A DNA stretch of 23,049 nucleotides from Tannerella sp. (lineage in GTDB: Bacteria > Bacteroidota > Bacteroidia > Bacteroidales > Tannerellaceae). Position 1 is the first letter of the stretch; every line of letters starts with the position of its first letter. The translations under genes were made by a program, and so were the position numbers. The stretch is taken from NCBI GenBank assembly GCA_031283785.1, contig JAITBC010000079.1, positions 1 to 23,049 of the forward strand. Direction: 5' to 3'. Positions 15,900-23,049 of the stretch are shown here, in pieces. The notes beneath the pieces were generated by a model that had not been told where the DNA came from, did no database searches, and saw only the letters and a program-made list of their open reading frames with translations.

Positions 15900-18800
15900 A
15901 ATAAAAGACTTTATTTTATTTCTTTTTTCCTGATTTTTCTGTTCTTCTCCACTCGGATACACGCAGGAGAGATCATTGAAAAAATCACCCTTTCCTTTTC
16001 AAACCTTCCTTTGTCGGAAGCTATTAAGAGAGTGGAAGCTGCAAGTAAATACACATTTTTTTATGATGTGAACAAAACCAATCTTCAACATCGGGTCAGC
16101 CTGAACGCTACCGATATGGATATAGATAATGCCATAAGAGCTATGCTAACGACTACCGACCTGACATTCAATATTACGAACCGTCAGATCGCCCTTATCC
16201 CCTCCCAACAGGAGCAAGAAGATGATCTACAACGGGAAAATGCGAAAAAACGGATTACCGGCATAGTCGTCGACGACAAAGGTGAGCCGGTTGCCGGCGC
16301 CAACATCGTGGAGAAAGGCGGGACAAACGGAACCGTGACCGAGGCAAATGGGAAATTCTCGCTGGATGTTGCTGATAATACCGTTTTGCAGGTATCGTAT
16401 ATCGGATATATTACACAAGAGATTGCCGTAGTAAACCAAAGTGAATTTAACATTATCCTCAGGGAAGACAATTTGACGCTGGAAGAAATCGTGGTCGTGG
16501 GGTATGGCACGCAAAAAAAGGTGAACTTGACGGGTGCGGTAGCTGCCGTAAAAATGAATGAGGCGTTGGGGGACAGGCCTATTATTAATGCAAGCGCAGC
16601 ATTACAGGGTATGGTGCCGGGGCTTCTCGTCTCCGGAAACCATCAGGTCGGACAGAACAAATCGTTCCAGATACGCGGGGCATATACGATTGGGACTCAA
16701 AATTCGGACGGGTCATACGGAGCGACGATTCCGCCGCTTGTACTGATAGATAATGTGGAAGGCGACATATCGATGCTGAATCCTGATGACATAGAAACCA
16801 TTTCCGTATTGAAAGATGCCGCATCGTCCGCCATTTACGGAGCGCGTGGCGCCGGCGGGGTAATCATTATTACCACCAAATATCCGAAAAGAAAAGAGCG
16901 TTTTTCACTTAACTACAGCAATAATATTTCCATAGAAAGCCCGGTTAATTTACCGGAACAGGTCTCGCTGCTCAAGTATTTCCGCATGTATCAGGAAGCC
17001 GGCTTTGGCGGCGGAAAGTCTTACTGGGCAGATGCGCAAATTATTGATAACTGGATTAAATACCTGACTGAATACAAAAAGAACCCAGACGCTTTCAATA
17101 TCGTTGGCGACGGAATTTACAAGGATACCGACGGATTAATCTATTATTTGAATGAGCGGGATTTATACAGCCGTTTCTTAGAAAAAAGCATGATGCACAA
17201 CCATAATATCTCGGCATCCGGGGCAACGGATAAAATACGTTTCCGGATCTCATCCGGATGGACGTCGCAAGACGGGACATTAATTACGGACAAAGACCGC
17301 TACGAACGTACTAATATCGGCGTCCTGATTGCAGCTGATATTACTTCATGGTTTACTCAGGAAGCAGATATCAAATATTCCCAAAGCACGAGAGTTTTGC
17401 CTAATAACAGTGCAGGGAATCTCTGGGAATTGCGCTTACTTCCATATACGCCCGAAGGTCTTATCCCTGCCGAAGTTACCGGTTTGGATGGAGATTATCC
17501 GATCAATACGCCGGCAAATAATATTTTGTACGGGAAAAATTCCACGACTGTTAAAGCGAATTCTCGGATTTATACGAGGTCTATTTTTAAACCGTTCAAA
17601 GGATTTGAAGCTATACTGGAATATACGTTTGATAAAAATGATGTTAGGTATGATAATTATACGGGACAGTATGTTGCGACCTCGATACAGAAAAGCAAAC
17701 AATTAATTCCCGGAATAGATTCTTACACTAAACAGCATTATTTTACGGATTATAATGCGATTAACATTTATGGGACATATGATTTCTCCCTGAACAGTCA
17801 TAATTTAAAACTCATGGCAGGCTTTAATCAGGAAAGCAGTTATTACGAAATGCTGGAAGCCGTTGTCCAGGAACAAGCCGTATTGGAAGTGCCTTCAATG
17901 GAAGGAGCGGCAGGGAAAAAAATGCCTAAGGACAGCTATTCGGAATATGCCGTGCGCGGAGGATTTTTCCGCGTGAACTACAATTACCGGAATAAGTATT
18001 TATTTGAGATGAACGGGCGCTATGACGGCTCCTCGAAATTCCCCAAAGAAAACAGGTTTGGATTTTTCCCTTCCGTTTCTGCCGGATGGAATATCTCTCA
18101 CGAGCCGTTCATGCAGGATTATAACCGGCTGGAAGAATTGAAGATTCGCGGTTCATGGGGCAAAATCGGCAATCAAAGTATCAACCCATACCGTTATTCT
18201 CCCTCCATGGCTTTGTCTGTTTGGGACGCCGGCTCCACCAACTGGCTGAATAACGGCGGTCAAATCATTACCGTTGCAATGCCTTCGATGATAAGTAACA
18301 GTTTTACGTGGGAAACCGTAGAAACAATTAATCTGGGATTAGATATCGTCCTCCTGAATGCCCGTTTACGCGGGACCCTGGATGCTTATCAGCGTAACAC
18401 CCGGGGAATGCTTGCCCCCGGCTTCCAGCTTCCGGCAGTGGTTGGAACAAGCGCTCCTTTCCAAAATACAGCCGACATGCGCACTCGAGGCTGGGAACTG
18501 GCTGTTAACTGGAACGACCGGATAGGAGATGTCGGATACCGGATAGGTGCAAACCTGACGGATTATAAGTCAATAATAACCAATTACAACAATGTCTCCA
18601 AACTGCTTACAAATTTTTATGCCGGGCAGGAGCTGGGAGAAATATGGGGTTATGTAACGGATGGATTTTATACGGTTGATGATTTCGAAAACACTTCTAC
18701 TTGGAAACTGAAAGAAGGTGTGACGACGATTCAGGGATACAATTCCGTGCTTCGCCCCGGTGACATGAAATTCAAAAACCTGATGGATAATGAAAACTCT

Positions 18801-19400
18801 ACCAATGAAATCAATCCCGGAGCAAATACGGTAGATGATCCCGGAGACCGTAAAATCATCGGAAACAGTACGCCCCGGTATCAGTTTGGCGTAACGTTAG
18901 GGATCAACTATAAAAACTTTGACTGGTCGGTCATATGCCAGGGCACGGGCAAGCGTGATTACTGGTTAGGCAACGACGCCTATTTCCCGTTTGGAGGATC
19001 CGCGGCCAATGACGCCGTGTTCAAGGGCGTATTCTATAACCAAACGGACTACTGGACGCCAAAGGATCCTGAAAACGGCGACTATTCGCCCGTGAATCCA
19101 AATTCATGGCTTCCCCGCATTTACGAATATACCACTTCTACGGCTATCGGATCAAACAGCCGCCAATCGGACAAATATCTGTCCAATGCAGCTTATATGC
19201 GGATAAAAAACATGACTTTGTCTTATACTATTCCGGAATTATTTATGCAAAAATACCGTATCGACAGATTAAAGATATTCGTCAGCATCGAAAATCCGGT
19301 GTCTTTCTCATCCCTTCCAAAAGGTTTTGACCCGGAGACACTGGGCTGGACGTATCCCGCTTACCGTACGACATCTTTCGGTTTATCAATTACTTTTTAA
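15876..19400 (+). CDS. SusC/RagA-type TonB-dependent outer-membrane receptor with STN domain
   Basis: This 1174-residue protein should form a 22-stranded outer-membrane barrel that imports glycan pieces using TonB energy. In order: a signal peptide with cleavage near HA|G (1-30); an STN signalling domain (about 40-107, LPLSEAIKRVEAASKYTFFYD); a carboxypeptidase-D-like domain (about 127-197, GIVVDDKGEPVAGANIVEKG); the SusC signature LEEIVVVGYGTQKK (202-215); a plug with VLKDAASSAIYGARGAGGVIIITTK; and a barrel ending in aromatic F. It is longer than a plain SusC because of the STN domain, which in the family contacts FecR to signal substrate. SusD follows after 13 bases. The leader upstream is covered by a predicted antisense RNA. 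I saw no consensus housekeeping promoter on the sense strand, as expected if the linked ECF sigma drives it. Confidence 0.95.
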   Translation: MNNIRLFKNKRLYFISFFLIFLFFSTRIHAGEIIEKITLSFSNLPLSEAIKRVEAASKYTFFYDVNKTNLQHRVSLNATDMDIDNAIRAMLTTTDLTFNITNRQIALIPSQQEQEDDLQRENAKKRITGIVVDDKGEPVAGANIVEKGGTNGTVTEANGKFSLDVADNTVLQVSYIGYITQEIAVVNQSEFNIILREDNLTLEEIVVVGYGTQKKVNLTGAVAAVKMNEALGDRPIINASAALQGMVPGLLVSGNHQVGQNKSFQIRGAYTIGTQNSDGSYGATIPPLVLIDNVEGDISMLNPDDIETISVLKDAASSAIYGARGAGGVIIITTKYPKRKERFSLNYSNNISIESPVNLPEQVSLLKYFRMYQEAGFGGGKSYWADAQIIDNWIKYLTEYKKNPDAFNIVGDGIYKDTDGLIYYLNERDLYSRFLEKSMMHNHNISASGATDKIRFRISSGWTSQDGTLITDKDRYERTNIGVLIAADITSWFTQEADIKYSQSTRVLPNNSAGNLWELRLLPYTPEGLIPAEVTGLDGDYPINTPANNILYGKNSTTVKANSRIYTRSIFKPFKGFEAILEYTFDKNDVRYDNYTGQYVATSIQKSKQLIPGIDSYTKQHYFTDYNAINIYGTYDFSLNSHNLKLMAGFNQESSYYEMLEAVVQEQAVLEVPSMEGAAGKKMPKDSYSEYAVRGGFFRVNYNYRNKYLFEMNGRYDGSSKFPKENRFGFFPSVSAGWNISHEPFMQDYNRLEELKIRGSWGKIGNQSINPYRYSPSMALSVWDAGSTNWLNNGGQIITVAMPSMISNSFTWETVETINLGLDIVLLNARLRGTLDAYQRNTRGMLAPGFQLPAVVGTSAPFQNTADMRTRGWELAVNWNDRIGDVGYRIGANLTDYKSIITNYNNVSKLLTNFYAGQELGEIWGYVTDGFYTVDDFENTSTWKLKEGVTTIQGYNSVLRPGDMKFKNLMDNENSTNEINPGANTVDDPGDRKIIGNSTPRYQFGVTLGINYKNFDWSVICQGTGKRDYWLGNDAYFPFGGSAANDAVFKGVFYNQTDYWTPKDPENGDYSPVNPNSWLPRIYEYTTSTAIGSNSRQSDKYLSNAAYMRIKNMTLSYTIPELFMQKYRIDRLKIFVSIENPVSFSSLPKGFDPETLGWTYPAYRTTSFGLSITF

Positions 19401-19413
19401 AATTCGTGTGCAT

Positions 19414-21381
19414 ATGAAAAATACAATTATACCGATCATCATCACGGCCTTGAGCCTTATTTCCTGTAATGACAGATTCCTCGAGAAATATCCGGTCACG
19501 GATTTGACGGAGCAAAATGCATTTCTTTCCTACGACAACTTCAGGTACTTTATGTGGCCCTGTTATGAAATGTTCTCAAACACAAATATAGGGACAGCTT
19601 TTAACGGGACCGGCAGCAACTCCTGCTATTCGTCCGATTACAAAGCCGGCTATCTGGGCCGGAAAAATTCGCAAAACCAGTATGCCAACCAGTCCATCGC
19701 CCCCGCAACGTCCGGTAACGGATGGAACTTCGGCTACATCCGCCGCATCAACCTGATGCTCTCGCATCTGGATGACGGCGTTTTAGCGCCGAACGAGGCC
19801 GATCACTGGAAAGCCGTCGGCTATTTTTTCCATTCCTTTTGGTACATGGAGCTGATAGATCGCTTTGGCGACGTCCCGTGGATAGAGGTTGTACTGATGG
19901 ACGATTCGCCCGATAACTTTGCCGCGCGCGATCCGCGCAAAGACGTAGCCGACAAAGTCCTGGAGCGGCTCATATGGGCCGAAGCCAATATTGACAAGGT
20001 AAGCGACGGGCCGAATACGGTCAATAGAGACGTAGTATGCGCCCTGCTGTCGCGTTTCGGACTAAGGGAGGGATCGTGGCGCAAATATCACGGACTGGGC
20101 GACGATGAAAAATATTTCGCGGCATGTGCAAAATATTCGGAAATACTGATGGCCAAATACCCGATACTTTATCAGGGCACGGATGTTAACGCATATGGCA
20201 AACCGGTGCCCGCCCGAGGATACGGAGAGCTGTGGACGACCCCCAGCCTGAAAGATATACCCGGAGTTATCCTCTTTAAGGAAAACGTGTATCCGTTAAA
20301 CAATTCACGCTTCTCCGACAACGAACATATCTCGGCGCACGATGTGGAGATGCCCAAGCACACCGTCGACATGTATCTCTGCAAAGACGGGAAAACTATT
20401 TACAGTTCGGACTTATATGCAGGCGACAAAGACCCGTATTCCACATTCCGAAACCGCGACCCGCGCATGTATCACGTCATACAGCCCCCGTTCCGCGTGC
20501 CGGCAAAAAATGCCTCCGAAGGATATACGGAACCCGGCGTTCCGGCCGACGGCAACTGGCGTTTTACGGACAATCCCGTCGACCGCGAATACATCGACAT
20601 CATGGGCGCCAGCCATACGCAATCGACGTCCGTGCCCGCAGGCGGAGAACTTTCACGCGGGATGAAGCGCCTGCCGACGCAAAACTGGGGCAATTCGCCG
20701 TTGAATTTCAGCCCGCATTTCGAAGGCGTAACGCGTGGCGTCCCCTTTCAGGCCGTTAACACGGGATTTTACGTCTGGAAATTCTTTGCTACCTGGGAAG
20801 AAAATGGAAATAAGGCGTCCGGTCAATCGGATTTGCCGATTTTCAAAATCGAAGAAGTATTGTTGAACTACGCCGAGTGTATGTATGAACAAGGTAAATT
20901 CGACCAGACTGTAGCAGATCGAACCATCCGGCTTTTACGGGAACGCGCCGGCGTAGCCAGTATGAACCTTGCAGACATAGACGAGTCGTTCGATCCGAAA
21001 CGGGGAACAGATGATAACGGTATAAAAATAGAACCTGTTTTGTGGGAAATTCGTCGGGAACGTATGATCGAATTGATGGGCGAAGGATTTGGATTTTATG
21101 ATATAAGGCGCTGGAAATGTGCAAAATGGTATGTTAATCGCCAACAATACGGCATGTGGATTACGGATGTCGATTACCTCAACTACTATCAGGTATTGGA
21201 TGAAGGAGGTACGACGCCGCGCAAAAACGGGCAACCGGGCTATGTCTATCGTTATCCGGATCCCGCAAGCAGCGGTCTCGGATGGCTGGACAAATACTAT
21301 TTGTATTGCATTCCAACGGATGAAATCATACTTAATCCGAATTTGTCGCCGAATAATCCGGGTTGGCCCAGTGGACAATGA
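19414..21381 (+). CDS. SusD/RagB-type glycan-binding lipoprotein
   Basis: The start at 19414 gives a lipoprotein signal, MKNTIIPIIITALSLISCND, with Cys18; upstream in-frame codons overlap the susC end and are not signal-like. The 655-residue product has SusD features: FLEKYPVTDLTEQNAF near the N-terminus, a helical TPR-like core (YFFHSFWYMELIDRFGDVPW), and the C-terminal family segment containing LPIFKIEEVLLNYAECMYEQGKF and RRERMIELMGEGFGFYDIRRWK. SusD caps the SusC barrel on the cell surface and binds the glycan before import. It starts 13 bases after susC and ends 16 bases before the sulfatase, so the three are probably one transcript. At 655 residues it is somewhat longer than the typical 500-600. 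The exact glycan cannot be read from sequence. Confidence 0.94.
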   Translation: MKNTIIPIIITALSLISCNDRFLEKYPVTDLTEQNAFLSYDNFRYFMWPCYEMFSNTNIGTAFNGTGSNSCYSSDYKAGYLGRKNSQNQYANQSIAPATSGNGWNFGYIRRINLMLSHLDDGVLAPNEADHWKAVGYFFHSFWYMELIDRFGDVPWIEVVLMDDSPDNFAARDPRKDVADKVLERLIWAEANIDKVSDGPNTVNRDVVCALLSRFGLREGSWRKYHGLGDDEKYFAACAKYSEILMAKYPILYQGTDVNAYGKPVPARGYGELWTTPSLKDIPGVILFKENVYPLNNSRFSDNEHISAHDVEMPKHTVDMYLCKDGKTIYSSDLYAGDKDPYSTFRNRDPRMYHVIQPPFRVPAKNASEGYTEPGVPADGNWRFTDNPVDREYIDIMGASHTQSTSVPAGGELSRGMKRLPTQNWGNSPLNFSPHFEGVTRGVPFQAVNTGFYVWKFFATWEENGNKASGQSDLPIFKIEEVLLNYAECMYEQGKFDQTVADRTIRLLRERAGVASMNLADIDESFDPKRGTDDNGIKIEPVLWEIRRERMIELMGEGFGFYDIRRWKCAKWYVNRQQYGMWITDVDYLNYYQVLDEGGTTPRKNGQPGYVYRYPDPASSGLGWLDKYYLYCIPTDEIILNPNLSPNNPGWPSGQ

Positions 21382-21397
21382 TAAATATTATAATGAT

Positions 21398-22828
21398 ATG
21401 AATACACAAAAAATTTTCACATTTGTATTTTTAAGTACATCCGTTTATTCCTGTTCTGCGGAGGACAAACAGACGGAAAAACCCAATATTATTTACATCA
21501 TTGCCGATGACCTGGGTTACGGTGATTTGGGATGTTATGGTCAGCAGTTTGTACGAACGCCGAATATTGATCGTTTGGCAAAAGAGGGGATGAGATTTAC
21601 ACAATTTTATGCAGGGTGTACGGTGAGCGCTCCGTCGCGATCTTCGTTGGTTACCGGTTTGCATACGGGACATACGCCCATAAGGGGAAATAAGGCTTTT
21701 CAGGGGGGCGATTATCCTCAACCCGGAAATACGTATACAATTGGTAAAATGTTGAAGTCCGGAGGATACGCAACCGGATGTTTCGGTAAGTGGGGCTTGG
21801 GGGCGCCTCACACGGAAGGAGCGCCACACAAACAGGGATTTGACACGTTTTTCGGATATAACAGTCAGGCGCTGGCGCACAATTACTATCCGTATTATCT
21901 GTGGAAAAATCAGGATACCGTCCGGCTGAAAGAGAACGAAGGCTTCGGGAAAGGTATCTATGCGCCGGATATGATACACGACGAAGCCGTCAAGTTTATT
22001 CGCGAGAATAAAGACCGGCCGTTTTTTGCTTATCTTACCTACATCATTCCTCATGCCGAACTGGTCAACCCGGAAGACAGTATTGCTGCCATGTATAAAG
22101 GAACATTTCCGGAAACCCCGTACCGTGGAGTGGATGAAGGACCTACTTACAGACGGGGGCCTTACGGAAGCACGCCACATCCGAAAGCCGATTTTGCAGC
22201 TATGGTGACCCGTTTGGACGCTTATGTAGGTGATATCCATAACTTGTTGAAAGAGTTGGAACTCGACAAAAATACAATCATCATATTCACCAGCGACAAC
22301 GGCCCTCATGTCGAGGGAGGAGCCGACCCGCACTTTTTCAAGAGTTATGGGCCTTTGCGTGGTGTGAAGCGTGATCTTTATGAAGGCGGTATTCGCGTCC
22401 CCTTCATTACATGGTATCCCGGGAAAATAGAAGCCGGAGCCGTCAGTCGTCATATTGCGGCATTCTGGGATGTGCTGCCTACGATGGCTGAATTGACGGA
22501 CATAGAGACAACCGTGAATACGGATGGCATCTCTTTTCTTCCGACACTGTTCGGACAAAAGCAACAGGCTCAACATGAATACCTGTACTGGGAATTTCAC
22601 GAACAGGGCGGAAAAGCAGCCGTAAGAAAGGGTAACTGGAAATCCGTTATGCTGAATGTTAATAACAAAGAAAAGACAAAGATCGAACTGTACGATTTAT
22701 CGGTAGATATACATGAAGACAACGATATAGCCGGACAACATCCACAGATCGTATCCGAAATGCTGCAAATAATGAAAAATGCACACACGGATTCGGATGT
22801 ATTCCCGTTTACAATATCTCCATTATGA
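21398..22828 (+). CDS. family S1 sulfatase, serine-type, putative lipoprotein
   Basis: The start MNTQKIFTFVF at 21398 was chosen because it gives an export signal with a possible lipobox (VYSC, Cys19); the frame is open far upstream inside susD. The 476-residue product has the formylglycine sulfatase layout: metal-binding IIADDLGYGD (Asp37, Asp38), the activation motif S77-A-P-S-R81 followed by SSLVTG, a lysine in CFGKWGLG, TSDNGPH, and GVKRDLYEGGIRVPF near the C-terminus. Serine, not cysteine, at position 77 means maturation to formylglycine needs an anaerobic radical-SAM enzyme (anSME), which is not in this window. It would remove sulfate esters from a glycan or sugar in the periplasm or at the surface. 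It closes the susCD transcript, and no glycoside hydrolase follows. The subfamily and substrate are not determinable here. Confidence 0.93.
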   Translation: MNTQKIFTFVFLSTSVYSCSAEDKQTEKPNIIYIIADDLGYGDLGCYGQQFVRTPNIDRLAKEGMRFTQFYAGCTVSAPSRSSLVTGLHTGHTPIRGNKAFQGGDYPQPGNTYTIGKMLKSGGYATGCFGKWGLGAPHTEGAPHKQGFDTFFGYNSQALAHNYYPYYLWKNQDTVRLKENEGFGKGIYAPDMIHDEAVKFIRENKDRPFFAYLTYIIPHAELVNPEDSIAAMYKGTFPETPYRGVDEGPTYRRGPYGSTPHPKADFAAMVTRLDAYVGDIHNLLKELELDKNTIIIFTSDNGPHVEGGADPHFFKSYGPLRGVKRDLYEGGIRVPFITWYPGKIEAGAVSRHIAAFWDVLPTMAELTDIETTVNTDGISFLPTLFGQKQQAQHEYLYWEFHEQGGKAAVRKGNWKSVMLNVNNKEKTKIELYDLSVDIHEDNDIAGQHPQIVSEMLQIMKNAHTDSDVFPFTISPL

Positions 22829-22839
22829 ATTGAAAAAAC

Positions 22840-22894
22840 TATCCCGAAGCCGATTTGGAAAAATACAAGGTGGAAACGGGTTAAATCTTTTTTT
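22840..22894 (+). terminator. weak terminator candidate after the sulfatase
   Basis: TATCCCG (22840-22846) can pair with CGGGTTA (22877-22883) with one mismatch around a 30-base loop, followed by seven T residues (22888-22894). The stem is short and the loop large. Confidence 0.3.
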
Positions 22895-22913
22895 GAGGTG
22901 CTATTGATTTTTT

Positions 22914-22948
22914 TTTGATCCGTTATTCCGAAAAAATCATTATTTTTG
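22914..22948 (+). promoter_or_regulatory. promoter candidate of the right-end gene
   Basis: TTTG (22914-22917), 23 bases, then a perfect TATTTTTG (22941-22948). The predicted start is near 22955, about 20 bases before the ATG at 22975. The leader holds the palindrome AAACCGGTTT (22962-22971). Spacing between boxes is longer than usual. Confidence 0.4.
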
Positions 22949-22974
22949 TACCGACATAAAAAAACCGGTTTCAT

Positions 22975-23049
22975 ATGAGCGAAAAAATAAAAACGAAAGA
23001 AGAAGAAGGCAGCGGCGGTGATGATGTGCTGATAGCAAACCCCATCTAT
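22975..23049 (+). CDS. start of a probable Rpn-family / PD-(D/E)XK nuclease-transposase gene (partial)
   Basis: The frame opens at ATG 22975 and leaves the window after 25 codons. It reads MSEKIKTKEEEGSGG, an acidic flexible start, then DDVLIANPIY. In Bacteroidetes the phrase NPIYD followed by VFKYL is typical of the start of Rpn-like PD-(D/E)XK nuclease family transposase proteins, but the deciding residues are off the window. A promoter box lies just upstream. The family call is a memory-based guess from ten residues; the existence of a gene here is more certain than its identity. Confidence 0.45.
   Translation, partial: MSEKIKTKEEEGSGGDDVLIANPIY

Noticed and set aside
21431..22600. 389-codon minus-strand frame opposite the sulfatase
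   Set aside because: Mirror frame of a clearly coding gene; composition is arginine/serine rich without any domain pattern.
1..23049. CRISPR array, tRNA, rRNA or insertion sequence
   Set aside because: No regularly spaced short repeats, no cloverleaf or rRNA-like stretch, and no complete transposase or terminal inverted repeats were seen; the only mobile-type hint is the 25-codon fragment at the right edge.

Overview
The window comes from a member of the Bacteroidetes, most likely order Bacteroidales. The evidence is a SusC/SusD pair with an ECF sigma/FecR regulator, 6-bladed beta-propeller lipoproteins, a pseudo-radical-SAM protein fragment of a type found with Bacteroidetes peptide-maturation systems, and several promoters of the Bacteroidetes type (TTTG near -33, TAnnTTTG near -7). 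No database was searched; family names rest on motifs read from the translations.

Left part, minus strand (1-7466). A promoter near 7435-7466 appears to drive a six-gene operon reading leftward: propeller lipoprotein copy 2, a chimeric protein (LanC-like N-terminus joined to a pseudo-radical-SAM C-terminus), propeller lipoprotein copy 1, a short LanC-like protein, a family-4 type glycosyltransferase, and a two-domain glycosyltransferase. Spacing is tight, with one ATGA overlap. The gene set resembles Bacteroidetes 'GG-Bacteroidales' ribosomal-peptide maturation loci, but no radical SAM maturase and no precursor peptide are visible. A tandem duplication of [propeller + start of LanC] built the locus. 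The far left end holds the first 64 codons of a separate minus-strand gene, probably a cell-wall amidase, with its own promoter.

Middle (7752-13988). A divergent plus-strand promoter drives a single lipoprotein of the alpha-2-macroglobulin family (2056 residues) with an intact CAEQ thioester motif. Where a bait region would be expected, it carries a short motif that looks like the SusC/RagA signature.

Right part, plus strand (13999-22894). This is a small polysaccharide-utilisation-type locus: ECF sigma factor, FecR anti-sigma factor, SusC-type receptor with an STN signalling domain, SusD-type lipoprotein, and a serine-type sulfatase. The expected logic is that a sulfated glycan bound by SusCD signals through STN to FecR, freeing the sigma factor to raise susCD-sulfatase expression. 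Between fecR and susC, on the opposite strand, are a consensus promoter and an intrinsic terminator about 120 nt apart. They define a probable antisense small RNA resembling the DonS class known from Bacteroides. The window ends in the first 25 codons of a probable Rpn/PD-(D/E)XK nuclease-transposase gene.
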